Source: Bacteroidales bacterium UBA1794
Lineage (GTDB): Bacteria > Bacteroidota > Bacteroidia > Bacteroidales > Bacteroidaceae
Length of the DNA stretch: 64,000 nucleotides
NCBI GenBank assembly: GCA_002315435.1
Contig: DCFW01000027.1
Span: forward strand, 182,792-246,791
Reading direction: 5' to 3'
The notes beneath the pieces are model-generated. The model did not search any database. It had not been told where the DNA came from and saw only the letters and a list, made by a program, of their open reading frames with translations. This document shows positions 1 to 9,339 of the stretch, piece by piece; positions within the stretch are counted from its first letter, which is position 1, and every line of letters begins with the position of its first letter. Made by a program: the position numbers and the translations under genes.

Positions 1-1
1 A

Positions 2-418
2 TTAAACCTTTCCTACACTGTTATCACAGCTCCATGTAACGGAATAACAGGACGGAAAAATATACAAGAAGGTATGTTAATTCAACCGGGACAAGCCTTA
101 GTTGATTTAGTTAATGAAAACGACAAATGGATTATTGCTAACTATAAAGAGACGCAAACCGCAAATATACGTGACGGTCAAACAGTTAATATTAAAGTTG
201 ATGCCATTCCGAATGTTGTTTTTAAAGGAACAGTAGAATCTCTTGCACAAGCTACAGGAGCAAGTTTTTCTCTTTTTCCACAAGACAATTCTGCAGGAAA
301 CTTTGTAAAAGTAGAGCAGAGGATACCAATACGAATTAGATTTTCTCATGCGAATAGACCCTATTATTTGGAACGTCTTCGTAGCGGTATGAATGTTGAA
401 TGTGAAGTAAAGTATTAA
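2..418 (+). CDS. HlyD/EmrA-family membrane fusion protein, 3' part
   Basis: Periplasmic adaptor of a tripartite drug or acid exporter. The reading frame is open from base 2, so the true start lies before the window and only the last ~138 residues are visible. The phrase TVITAPCNGITGR followed by IQPGQALVDLVNEN is the second lipoyl half and beta-barrel entry typical of HlyD/EmrA proteins, and the C-terminus keeps the usual RIPIRIRF and LRSGMNVECEV segments. The next gene, an MFS exporter, starts 2 bases after the stop, so the two are co-transcribed as an EmrAB-like pair. The substrate cannot be read from the sequence. Confidence 0.9.
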   Translation, partial: LNLSYTVITAPCNGITGRKNIQEGMLIQPGQALVDLVNENDKWIIANYKETQTANIRDGQTVNIKVDAIPNVVFKGTVESLAQATGASFSLFPQDNSAGNFVKVEQRIPIRIRFSHANRPYYLERLRSGMNVECEVKY

Positions 419-420
419 TT

Positions 421-2001
421 ATGCATGATATCTGTCCTTTTTCTATTCCCGCAATGCGACCTTTCGTCCCAGAAAAGCTCAGGCCGTGGATAATCATTGT
501 TTTTGCTATAATTTTCCAACTCTCTGGAGGTGTCTATTTAGCAACAGTTAGTGAAATGGTTGGCTCCACAGCTTTAATGCAGGAGGACATAACGATGGCA
601 GGTGCCGCCTCTTTGGTCGGTTTAGCATTAACCTTCACCATCATGTTTCGATTGAAATTTCGTTTCCCATCAAAAATAACTTTGCTTGTATGCTGTAGTG
701 GTATTATCATATGCAATTTGATCTGCATGCATACTACTAACGTTCCTATTCTCATAGCAACCTGCTTTGTTGCTGGAGTTTTCAGAATGTGGGGAACATT
801 TGAATGCAACTCAACTGTTCAACTATGGATTACCCCTAAAAGGGATCTCTCTATTTTTTTCTGTTATATTAATTTATTGGTACAGGGGATGCTCCAATTC
901 ACAGGACTAACAGCTATCTATACATCATTCCTATCGGAATGGGAATATATGCACTGGGTCGTTGTCGCATTATTACTACTAGTAATGATTACTACAGTTA
1001 TTCTATTCCGAACTTATCGCTCAATGAAAAAATTGCCTCTTTTCGGAATAGATTGGTTGGGTGCTCTTCTATGGGGATTGATTGTATTATGTGTCATTTT
1101 TGTATGTGTATACGGAGAACATTATGATTGGTTTGATTCCGAATACATAAGAATGGCAATCCTATTTGCTGCAGTGATGCTAACCATTAACTTATGGCGT
1201 GCATCAACTATACGCCATCCATATATTTCACTACAAACATGGAAATTCAAGACAGTATATTTAACCTTATTTATATACCTCATAGTTTTCATACTTCTCT
1301 CACCCATGCATGTATTGGAGCATGCCTATATGGAGCAAATACTGGGCTACGATTCTTTGAATCTTATTTCTATTAACTGGATAGCGATCTTAGGCATTGT
1401 TACTGCTTGTATTTTTATGTATAAAACATTTGCTCTTAGAAAATGGAGTTATAAAAGAGCTACAGTTATTGGTTTTTCAGCAATTGTCACTTATTTAATA
1501 ATATTTTATTTTCTGATTGACTATAATTTGCCAAAAGAGGCATTGATCTTGCCTATATTTTTACGAAATTTTGGTTATGTGGTGATTTCTATTTGCTTCA
1601 TTACAGCATTATCGCAAGTTCCTTTTCAGTACTTTTGGGAAGCATTGACGATACAAGCCTTTGTTGATGCTTGCTTCGGAGAATTCTTCGGTGCAGCTAT
1701 ATTAGGACATGCATTAAAATTTGTTATGGTCAAAAATGCAATGCTTTTAGGAGCGAACTTGGATAATGTAAATATACTTGCCAACCAACTACCAAAGGGG
1801 GAACTATATGAAAACCTTCAAAAGCAGGCTTTGATGGTCTCAATGAAAGAATTGTATGGTTGGCTTGTCATATTTGGCATATTTTGTCTCATGGCATTTC
1901 TATTAAAAGAAAGCTCGCTACGCCCCAAATTTGCAATACATCCAAAATTCAGAACTATTAGAAGATCCATCAAACACGTATTGAGAGAAAAAACAAATTA
2001 A
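421..2001 (+). CDS. MFS transporter, DHA2/EmrB-like
   Basis: A 526-residue inner-membrane protein with about 14 hydrophobic helices, the size and topology expected of the DHA2 (14-TMS) drug:H+ antiporters. It lies 2 bases downstream of the membrane fusion protein and should be the inner-membrane pump of that complex, exporting through a TolC-type channel encoded outside the window. The divergent Bacteroidales version lacks the textbook motif A found in E. coli EmrB, so the substrate is unknown. The C-terminal ~35 residues are basic and cytoplasmic. A perfect 19-bp-stem hairpin follows the stop. Confidence 0.88.
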   Translation: MHDICPFSIPAMRPFVPEKLRPWIIIVFAIIFQLSGGVYLATVSEMVGSTALMQEDITMAGAASLVGLALTFTIMFRLKFRFPSKITLLVCCSGIIICNLICMHTTNVPILIATCFVAGVFRMWGTFECNSTVQLWITPKRDLSIFFCYINLLVQGMLQFTGLTAIYTSFLSEWEYMHWVVVALLLLVMITTVILFRTYRSMKKLPLFGIDWLGALLWGLIVLCVIFVCVYGEHYDWFDSEYIRMAILFAAVMLTINLWRASTIRHPYISLQTWKFKTVYLTLFIYLIVFILLSPMHVLEHAYMEQILGYDSLNLISINWIAILGIVTACIFMYKTFALRKWSYKRATVIGFSAIVTYLIIFYFLIDYNLPKEALILPIFLRNFGYVVISICFITALSQVPFQYFWEALTIQAFVDACFGEFFGAAILGHALKFVMVKNAMLLGANLDNVNILANQLPKGELYENLQKQALMVSMKELYGWLVIFGIFCLMAFLLKESSLRPKFAIHPKFRTIRRSIKHVLREKTN

Positions 2002-2018
2002 GTTTAGCAAGTTCGCAT

Positions 2019-2064
2019 TAAAATATAACCAAGGAAAAGGATCTATTTCCTTGGTTATATTTTA
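2019..2064 (+). terminator. Strong hairpin terminator after the EmrAB-like pair
   Basis: Arms 2019-2037 and 2046-2064 are perfect reverse complements (19 bp) around an 8-base loop. The 3' arm ends in ATATTTTA, a weak T-tract. It closes the transporter operon and may serve both strands. Confidence 0.8.
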
Positions 2065-2242
2065 ACTAGTCAATGTATAGATCAAACCAAGACATATAGC
2101 TCTTCGGCGACATTGTCTTATTGTTTTGATTAGATAAGTTAGAGTAACTCTTTGTTATAAACATATTTACATTACATCTAACTATTTGAAAACAACCTCT
2201 TCGATTTTTGTATTCAAAGAGCCTATCTTTTAGCTTTTTTTG

Positions 2243-2250
2243 TATATTTG
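2243..2250 (+). promoter_or_regulatory. Bacteroides -7 box (TATATTTG) for the propeller regulator
   Basis: TATATTTG matches TAnnTTTG, the primary sigma factor -7 element of Bacteroides. It lies 26 bases before the ATG at 2277. I found no TTG at the right distance for a -33 element. The box argues against the longer frame that opens at 2208. Confidence 0.5.
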
Positions 2251-2276
2251 CAAAAGAATATTCAATTAAAGTCTTG

Positions 2277-5042
2277 ATGAAAAACATATTATCCCGCATT
2301 TCTTTTATTGTCTGTCTCCTATTGAATTGCACACTCTTGTTTGCATTTGATGAGCCGGAAATAAATAACCTTACTGTTCAAAACGGATTGGCGGGAGAAA
2401 CAGTTTTCAAAATATTTAAAGGCCAGTCCGGATTGATTTGGTTAGGGACTTCAAACGGGTTGAGTTGTTTCAATGGAGTATCTTTGAGGACATACAATGC
2501 AAGTTCGCAAAAACTACTGAATGCCATCATAGACATCACTCAGACACAAGACAAACAACTCTATTTCAGTACACGAAACGGAGTATTTAAACTAAACCCG
2601 AATAGAGACCAGCTTGAACGCATCATTCCTACTATAAAATGTTACACCTCTGCTTTGGCTTCAGATGGGAATACTCTTTACATCGGTACAGATGAAGGCT
2701 TATACGTATATAATGGCAAACAAGTGGAACACTATCTTGTCAGTAGGGATATTATGTCTGAAAGCAATATAATTAAAGATATATTTGTAGACAGTCAACA
2801 TCACGTCTGGCTGGTGACAAACCGTGATCTGTTCCTTTTTGATAGTCAGCGCAAACAGTTGCAAGGATTCAATATCAACAAGCAAATACATTTTGTAGGG
2901 AATCTACATGTTCTCACGGCAGTTGGCAACAAGATATACATCGGCTCAAACAACGATGGAATATTTGTATTTGATATCTCAAGCAAAAGAATCACACGAT
3001 ATACAAATATAGGTTGCAACGTCATCACTGATCTATCCTCTGACGGGAAGTTCCTTTATGCAGCTACCGACGGGAATGGTGCACACATCATTTCATTACG
3101 AGACAACAAAGTGGTGCAATCCTTTAACGTGAACACCTCTCCCCGCTTACAAGATAATTCTGTTTATTCATTTATGCACGATGCTTCGGGAGTCAATTGG
3201 TTCGGATATTTTCGTCAAGGACTTTCATACAACTACTATGTGAAGCCGCTCTTCCATATCTATTCTTCAGGGAACTTTACTTCAAGAAATATCAATGTAC
3301 GTAGTTTTTGTATTAATGGTCCGCAAAAAATCATTGGTACAAGGAACGGACTTTACTTCATTGATGAGAACAAGAATATTGTAAAGTATTATTCGGCAAC
3401 AGAGCTTGGAGGAAGTATCGTCACCTCTATCTGCGAATACAACCATCAATACTTCATTGCTACTTACGATGGAGGTGTCTCTGTGTTGAACCCTTCCACC
3501 CTACAGATAAAACGATTCGATTTATTACCCGGATTAATTCATGGAAGTTTTAGTAAACTTGTCGTTTCACCCAACAATGAGCTTTGGATGGGCAGCAATC
3601 AAGGAGTGTTTGTGTATAACGCCAAAGGTAATAAGATTATCAATTACACGCAGGAGAATTCACAACTCTACGACAGTTATGTGAACAATCTGATGTTTGA
3701 CCGGCAAGGACGTTGCTGGATAAGCACACAAAAGGGACTCTGTTTATACAACCCGCAAGATAAGATTATCAGGTCATCCGGATTTCCTTCCGGCTTCTTC
3801 AATGGAGAATCCGAACTCAATTGCACACAAGGTGAAGATCAAGATGTCCTATGCTTTTCTTTCAACGGTTTATTCAAGACGAACGAAGACATGACACATT
3901 TCGGTGCAGTGAATCTTAGCCGCAAAATATACAATAACTACATCAGCTTCGTTCTTCACGACAAGTGGGGAAGTTATTGGATAGGCACTGAACACGGACT
4001 GTTTCGCTTTGACAAAGGGTTTAAAGCATTTCAACATTACGGGAATGACTATAATCTGCATAGCTTGCAATTCAGCATACAATCCTGCGATATCGACAAC
4101 AAAAACAATCTATGGATAGGAAGCGATAATGGGTTGGTGTATGCCAATATTCCTTTAATAAACAAAGAAAGCGATACGCTGTTCAGTATCATACCCGACA
4201 ATCTTTGCATCAACGGGAATAGAGTGATTCTAGATAAGTTCTTCCACTTCATCAACAACCGCGAGATTAAACTCTCATGGAACTTGGGAAGTGACATTCT
4301 TACGTTCAAGCCCGTATTATTGAATTATGGCAATCCAAACGGACGTTACTTTGAATACCGTTTCAATTCACAAAAGGAGTGGACACTTATTTCAGGTAAT
4401 GACGTCGTTATATGCAAGCATTTAGGAATAGGAACCAACAAGTTGTATATTCGTATTGCAGGAAGCAAACATATCATGGCATTTGATATCAAAGTGATAC
4501 CGTCGATATGGGCTGTCATTGAATTTATTCTATTCTTATCGCTTGTTATTGGTCTTTGGATTGTACTGAGAAATAAGAGTATACTCAAAAGAATAAAAGG
4601 GAACCTGCCATCCAGAAACATAGAAGAACCCAAAGAGGATGAAGAGAGATACAAAAGGGTGAAGATGGATGAAGCAGAGTATAAAGAAATTTATGGCAGA
4701 CTGCTTGACTATATCGAGAAGAATAAGCCTTATCTTGATCCGTCCTTGAAGATGTCGGACTTAGCCAATGCATTAAACAGCTCAACTTTCAAACTATCGC
4801 AATTGCTTAACCTTTATGTCAAACAGAATTACTACGACTTCATCAACAACTATCGACTAGAGGAATTTAAGCGTCGTGTCTCTGATCCAAGCTACTCAAA
4901 GTATACCATTACAGCACTCGGTGAGCAATGCGGTTTCAAGAAGACATCGTTCTTCAGTACATTCAAAAAGATTCAAGGAATCACTCCGGCTGAATACTTA
5001 CACCAAATTGAAACAGAAAAGAATAAGTCTGCTCATTCCTAA
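2277..5042 (+). CDS. Membrane-spanning propeller sensor with AraC-type HTH, no kinase
   Basis: A 921-residue regulator. I chose the ATG at 2277 because it opens a clean signal peptide (MKNILSRISFIVCLLLNC) and lies after a promoter box; an in-frame ATG exists at 2208. Residues ~25-650 carry repeated two-component-regulator propeller units (patterns such as GLIWLGTSNGL, GRCWISTQKGL, GSYWIGTEHGL and NNLWIGSDNGL). A Y_Y_Y-like beta domain follows, then one membrane helix at ~744-764 and an AraC-type helix-turn-helix at ~819-910 (ITALGEQCGFKKTSFFSTFKK). Classical hybrid two-component systems of Bacteroides carry kinase and receiver domains between helix and HTH; both are absent here. It probably senses a periplasmic ligand and acts directly on DNA. 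Target genes are unknown; transporters flank it. Confidence 0.88.
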   Translation: MKNILSRISFIVCLLLNCTLLFAFDEPEINNLTVQNGLAGETVFKIFKGQSGLIWLGTSNGLSCFNGVSLRTYNASSQKLLNAIIDITQTQDKQLYFSTRNGVFKLNPNRDQLERIIPTIKCYTSALASDGNTLYIGTDEGLYVYNGKQVEHYLVSRDIMSESNIIKDIFVDSQHHVWLVTNRDLFLFDSQRKQLQGFNINKQIHFVGNLHVLTAVGNKIYIGSNNDGIFVFDISSKRITRYTNIGCNVITDLSSDGKFLYAATDGNGAHIISLRDNKVVQSFNVNTSPRLQDNSVYSFMHDASGVNWFGYFRQGLSYNYYVKPLFHIYSSGNFTSRNINVRSFCINGPQKIIGTRNGLYFIDENKNIVKYYSATELGGSIVTSICEYNHQYFIATYDGGVSVLNPSTLQIKRFDLLPGLIHGSFSKLVVSPNNELWMGSNQGVFVYNAKGNKIINYTQENSQLYDSYVNNLMFDRQGRCWISTQKGLCLYNPQDKIIRSSGFPSGFFNGESELNCTQGEDQDVLCFSFNGLFKTNEDMTHFGAVNLSRKIYNNYISFVLHDKWGSYWIGTEHGLFRFDKGFKAFQHYGNDYNLHSLQFSIQSCDIDNKNNLWIGSDNGLVYANIPLINKESDTLFSIIPDNLCINGNRVILDKFFHFINNREIKLSWNLGSDILTFKPVLLNYGNPNGRYFEYRFNSQKEWTLISGNDVVICKHLGIGTNKLYIRIAGSKHIMAFDIKVIPSIWAVIEFILFLSLVIGLWIVLRNKSILKRIKGNLPSRNIEEPKEDEERYKRVKMDEAEYKEIYGRLLDYIEKNKPYLDPSLKMSDLANALNSSTFKLSQLLNLYVKQNYYDFINNYRLEEFKRRVSDPSYSKYTITALGEQCGFKKTSFFSTFKKIQGITPAEYLHQIETEKNKSAHS

Positions 5043-5066
5043 AGACCTTATTGTAAAATGAGAGGA

Positions 5067-6275
5067 TTATGCTTTCCTCACATTCTTCTGCCTAAAGTAA
5101 AACAGTACGCACGACAAAGAACAAAAAGAACTTATCACAAATACGATCCCGGTAGATGACATGATATTACCCAATCCTACAATTGGCGAAACCAATCCTC
5201 CTATAGCAAAACATACCGCACCAAGAAGTGCCGATGCAGCCCCCGCATTCTGTCGTTCGCTCTCCATTGCCAATGCCGTGGAAGTGGTAAAAGTCATTCC
5301 CATAAAGAATAAAAGAAGAAATAAAAGTGTTTCGTATATCCAGAACGTACAATTGGTAAATAATGCCACACACTCTAATATCGAAAAGATGCACATACCG
5401 ATGCAACCGATCAATGTGCCTTTTTCGGGTGTTTTAAACTTAGCAGACAATGCTGCAGCAATACCTATGGCCAAAGCATTGATTCCAAAGATCACACTGA
5501 AGCTAAAGGGTGAAAATTCATAATGCTGCTGGATAATGAATGGAGACGAAGCTATATTTCCAAATAACACGCCTTGCGCAAAGGCCATTTGCAGTACAAA
5601 ACAGATGTACATCGGATTACGGATAATTACTTTGAAACTACGAAATGTGTCAACAAGTTTCACATCCGAGCGTTCTGAAAAAGGCAATGTTTCTTGAAAG
5701 AGTATTGAACCGACCAATAAGATACACCCTAAAAGCAATAGCACCAAAAAGATCCCTTTCCAACCGACTGAATCTGTCAGCAGTCCGCCTAAGACTGGAG
5801 CCATAACTGGAGCTATTCCGTTTATCGCGCCAATGATTGCCAATACTTTTGTCAAGTCTTTGCCATTAAATCTATCCGTCGCCACCGAACGGGATATTAC
5901 AATTCCTCCTGCTCCGGCAATGCCTTGTATCAAACGCAAGGTTACAAAAATATAAATGGTCGGTGAGAATAAACACAGAATGGTTGACACTACAAACAGT
6001 AACATCGCTGACACCAACAATGGGCGACGTCCATATCGATCACTTATCGGTCCGAAGATAATCTGCCCCACGGCCAAGCCTATCATACTTGTAGTAAGAC
6101 CTAATTGAACCAACGACGATGAGGTATGAAAATATTGTGCCATAGAAGGCAAACTCGGTAAATACATATCAGTAACAAACGGACCAAATGCAGTGAGCAT
6201 TCCCAAAAGCACAAGCAATGATTCCTTGGTGTTAATCCAACATCTACTTTTCTTAATAACTAATGAAACTATCAT
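5067..6275 (-). CDS. Bcr/CflA-family multidrug MFS exporter
   Basis: A 402-residue 12-helix inner-membrane transporter of the DHA1 Bcr/CflA group. The diagnostic features are TDMYLPSLPSM in the first periplasmic loop and motif A (GPISDRYGRRPLL) between helices 2 and 3; the second half has the usual IFGINALAIG segment. The family exports bicyclomycin, chloramphenicol, sulfonamides or dipeptides by proton antiport; the substrate here is unknown. It is convergent with the propeller regulator (24-base gap). A nearby in-frame Met (start of MLTAFGPFVTD) is too late to be the start, so the longer form is kept. Confidence 0.9.
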   Translation of the reverse strand: MIVSLVIKKSRCWINTKESLLVLLGMLTAFGPFVTDMYLPSLPSMAQYFHTSSSLVQLGLTTSMIGLAVGQIIFGPISDRYGRRPLLVSAMLLFVVSTILCLFSPTIYIFVTLRLIQGIAGAGGIVISRSVATDRFNGKDLTKVLAIIGAINGIAPVMAPVLGGLLTDSVGWKGIFLVLLLLGCILLVGSILFQETLPFSERSDVKLVDTFRSFKVIIRNPMYICFVLQMAFAQGVLFGNIASSPFIIQQHYEFSPFSFSVIFGINALAIGIAAALSAKFKTPEKGTLIGCIGMCIFSILECVALFTNCTFWIYETLLFLLLFFMGMTFTTSTALAMESERQNAGAASALLGAVCFAIGGLVSPIVGLGNIMSSTGIVFVISSFCSLSCVLFYFRQKNVRKA

Positions 6276-6675
6276 ATATCTAATCTCCCTTTCAGGTAAA
6301 TTTACGATGAATCTACTAAATCTTTCGTAAAAAATATACTAATCAACCATTTTCAAGAACCAAAATGCGGGATAAATCGATGGATATGTCAATTGACAAT
6401 TTACCTTCTATTTTCTGAATTCATATAGTGCAACATGAAGGAAGAACGCCTCCAAGAAAAAGACCTAACAGCATGTTAGGTCAATTACAAAGGGAGAAAC
6501 CATCTGTTACTGACCTGCATTTCTTCTGTTGGCAAGCAACATTTTCATTTTTTACAGTTGTAGAAAAGCATTTTTACAATTGTGGCACATATGTTTTACG
6601 GTTGTAGAAAAGCATTTCTACATTCGTAAAAATAAGTTTCGAAAGGCAGCAATAGGAAGAATGCACGAATGCAAT
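6276..6675. other. Intergenic region with hairpin and palindrome array
   Basis: No gene is apparent in these 400 bases. They hold a perfect 9-bp hairpin (6462-6470 with 6474-6482, GACCTAACA/TGTTAGGTC, loop GCA) and, from 6546, the tandem palindrome array described separately. The hairpin lies upstream of the leftward drug exporter and beyond the end of the leftward hydrolase, so it could be a terminator for the latter. Confidence 0.6.
6546..6636. repeat. Tandem array of four short palindromic units (locus A)
   Basis: Four units of ~20-25 bases begin at 6546, 6569, 6594 and 6613, three of them with CAT. Each holds an imperfect palindrome built on TAC-N4-GTA with T-rich left and A-rich right flanks: cores ACAGTTGT, ACAATTGT, ACGGTTGT and ACATTCGT. 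Neighbouring units also pair with each other, giving stem-loops with loop AGC. A sister array lies at 61230-61316. It could act as a terminator for the leftward hydrolase ending at 6676, or be a repeat family. Confidence 0.65.
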
Positions 6676-9294
6676 CTATTCAATGCCCCTTTGCAATATC
6701 TCAGATACCTCCCTTGAAAGTACCGAACTATCATAGAATGACGAGAAAAAGTCTTCATTCATGATCTGTGGTTCAACATGAGCGATAAAGAATCCATATA
6801 CACCATCATGCTTATTGATCCATGGATAAGTTCCTGCCCAACCGGGAGAACTAACTTGATAGGCATTACCGATGGAATCTACCAATTCTCTCCATTCGCC
6901 CAGTCCGTATATACCGGTATGAGTTTGTCCCAAAGCTTTCTGCACATATTCACCCGGCAACACTTTGGCCTCACCCACTTGATCCGTCTGCATCTCCTCT
7001 ATTGACTGAGGTTTTATTACTTGCTTACCTCCGAATGTCCCATCGTGATAAATCATATCAAGAAAGACCATATAGTCATGCAACGTAGTGCACAGTCCAC
7101 CAGCCAGCATAGGAGCATGTCCGCCACTTCTTTCCACAGGAGAGAAATGTGAATGAGTCATGCCTAACGGTTTCGCTATATTATCCTGAAAGATCTGTTC
7201 AAACTCTTTATGCGAAGCTTTCTCGGCCATACGACCTGCAATCTGCATAGCCAAGCCTCCGTATTGAAAGCGTGTACCTTGTGCGAACAATGTATCCAAT
7301 GGAAGGATTTCTGCAACAGCAGAGTCCAGATGATTGTAATTGTCAACACGCGGTTCAGGCAAATAAGGACGAATGCCTGAAGTATGCGACAGCAAATGTT
7401 TTAACGTGATGGCACCTTTCGGATCCTTCTTAAACTCAGGCAACCACTTATCCACACGGTCATTCCATTTCAATTTGCCTTTATCAACCACCGAAGTGAT
7501 AGTAGCGGCTGCCGTCCATTTACCGGCGGAAGCTACATAAACCTGCGTATCATCCGTAAAACCTCCATAAGTCTTATGAAACAAAACGTGCTTATCTTTC
7601 ATCACACACAAGGCTCCACCCGGATAATAGTCTTTATCCATCCATGCTTGTATATTATGATCGATTAGCGAATTATCAAATTTGTTTACAATATAGAAAG
7701 AACGCACAACCGGTTCTGCTGTTTGCACTTTAGGTTCCACACTACGTCCGTATTGCCATGCCACTACTGTTACTTTTATAGGAAACTTCGCTCTAACCGG
7801 AATCTCCGTAAGATATAATCGTCCATCTTTTACTTCAGCCGGTCCTTCTTGTACGTAATAATAAACCGGCATACCACTATCACTTGTGCCATTCAACGGC
7901 AAGCTAGGAGTTCCTTTCAATACATCCGGTAGTGGTGCAAAAGTGATGTGTTGTGCCATTCCCACTGTATTTCTCATAGGAATATGCAAATTCAGTTCCT
8001 GCACACTGCTCTTATAATGATCATCCCCATCGTTCATTCCCAACAAATAAATATCCCCGGTTCTTCTCTCATTATTTAATCCCATACGATAGAAACGAAC
8101 AGAGAATGTAGTATCATTTATTTTAATAACAGGTCCGCATATTCTTGATATGGAAGGAGGTGTAGATGCATGTTCATCACTCAAATATTGCCTCAGAGTA
8201 TCTGTATAAGCAGCCTTCAAATGAAAAGTCAATCCGTCAGCCTCCTGTTCCCATTGAGCAGAAGAGCGCACATGAGATTTCGTATTATAACCAAGTAAAT
8301 GCCCATCTTGCATAAATCCGATGTATTGCAATTTCTTTCCTCTCATCTTTGCGTAATAGTTCTCAGTAGCCAAAGCTATCTCTTTGTCGAAATACCAGAA
8401 TGCATCGTCCTTATTACCCATATATTTTGAATACGGAGCAGCGGCTGCACGTTTGATGCCATCAAGCCTCCACCGATCACACAACCAACCATCTGCAGGA
8501 TTCACAGGTTTCAATGCTACCGGACCATCTTCAGGAGAAACGGCAGGTAACCGATACTCTGCTGCTTTCTTCAAGAAAAGGCACAAGTAATGAATCATAC
8601 CATCCGAATAATCAAAATGACCGCGACCGGCGTCACAAAGAAATGATACAGGTGACTGCGGATGAGCTTTACGATAAGCTAAAGCAGGATTCACACGCGC
8701 CTCCCACCATTCAAACTCACCTTCAACCATTAGCCCCGGCACCCCATCAACGGTGCGATTGCCCCAATCCATGTTTTTCCTTCCATAACCTGTCAGATTG
8801 GTTTGTGGAGCATCTCCATGAACTGAAAGTATAGCCAACGTTCGGTCAGGATTCCAAGCAGCAAAGTTCCATGGGAAAGTTGCAGCGGCCGAGTGTCCCA
8901 AAGGTACAACGGGAGCATATCTCAACTCTTTATAACCCGACACTTCAGCCAAATCATTCAACATTTGATCAAATGATTTCTGTACACCCGAATTCACATC
9001 CCAAGGCATATCCAACATCGGTGTAACCCAAACGACCGCAAATCCTAAATCACTCATAGATTGACGGAAGTAAGGATCCTCAAAGATACCTTCTTCAATC
9101 ATGTTATGCATGCCGAACACGACTGCCCTCACTTTCTTGCAATGAGGAGGTATCCATAAGAATGCCCGAGAGCGCATTTTAGTTTCACTCGACACGGAGC
9201 CATTCACTATTACAGACCATTGCCAATCGATGGCTGATAGTTGCATGGATTGCAATAGAACTATTAAGATAAGTAATATCTTTTTCATATTCAT
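6676..9294 (-). CDS. Two-domain alpha/beta-hydrolase + serine beta-lactamase-like esterase
   Basis: About 872 residues from the ATG at 9294; a second ATG two codons on (9288) is equally plausible, and both open the signal peptide KKILLILIVLLQSMQLSA. The first third looks like an alpha/beta hydrolase: nucleophile elbow GHSAAA near residue 133 and CDAGRGHFDYSD near 225. The last third (~540-870) is a class C beta-lactamase/penicillin-binding-like domain with SAGK (SxxK) near residue 585 and HTSGIRPYLPEP further on. The middle resembles a beta-sandwich. Such proteins in polysaccharide loci usually act as esterases; beta-lactam hydrolysis is not implied. It follows the GH51 gene by ~45 bases and probably belongs to the same transcript. 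Confidence 0.8.
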   Translation of the reverse strand: MNMKKILLILIVLLQSMQLSAIDWQWSVIVNGSVSSETKMRSRAFLWIPPHCKKVRAVVFGMHNMIEEGIFEDPYFRQSMSDLGFAVVWVTPMLDMPWDVNSGVQKSFDQMLNDLAEVSGYKELRYAPVVPLGHSAAATFPWNFAAWNPDRTLAILSVHGDAPQTNLTGYGRKNMDWGNRTVDGVPGLMVEGEFEWWEARVNPALAYRKAHPQSPVSFLCDAGRGHFDYSDGMIHYLCLFLKKAAEYRLPAVSPEDGPVALKPVNPADGWLCDRWRLDGIKRAAAAPYSKYMGNKDDAFWYFDKEIALATENYYAKMRGKKLQYIGFMQDGHLLGYNTKSHVRSSAQWEQEADGLTFHLKAAYTDTLRQYLSDEHASTPPSISRICGPVIKINDTTFSVRFYRMGLNNERRTGDIYLLGMNDGDDHYKSSVQELNLHIPMRNTVGMAQHITFAPLPDVLKGTPSLPLNGTSDSGMPVYYYVQEGPAEVKDGRLYLTEIPVRAKFPIKVTVVAWQYGRSVEPKVQTAEPVVRSFYIVNKFDNSLIDHNIQAWMDKDYYPGGALCVMKDKHVLFHKTYGGFTDDTQVYVASAGKWTAAATITSVVDKGKLKWNDRVDKWLPEFKKDPKGAITLKHLLSHTSGIRPYLPEPRVDNYNHLDSAVAEILPLDTLFAQGTRFQYGGLAMQIAGRMAEKASHKEFEQIFQDNIAKPLGMTHSHFSPVERSGGHAPMLAGGLCTTLHDYMVFLDMIYHDGTFGGKQVIKPQSIEEMQTDQVGEAKVLPGEYVQKALGQTHTGIYGLGEWRELVDSIGNAYQVSSPGWAGTYPWINKHDGVYGFFIAHVEPQIMNEDFFSSFYDSSVLSREVSEILQRGIE

Positions 9295-9339
9295 ATGTAT
9301 TATTTCGTTGTATAAAACAAACAACGTATCGCTATTTCC

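Noticed and set aside
2019..2064. A riboswitch before the propeller regulator
   Set aside because: The structure is one long simple hairpin with no conserved ligand-binding core; it fits the end of the preceding operon and lies upstream of the promoter box.
2066..2332. An 88-codon minus-strand frame upstream of the propeller regulator
   Set aside because: It overlaps the promoter and the signal peptide of the regulator on the other strand and resembles no protein.
4049..4785. Several minus-strand frames of 66-102 codons antisense to the propeller regulator
   Set aside because: They are shadows of the real gene; none has a start context or recognisable motif.
8514..8834. A 106-codon plus-strand frame inside the hydrolase gene
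   Set aside because: It lies entirely antisense to a well-supported coding region; its composition fits a shadow frame.
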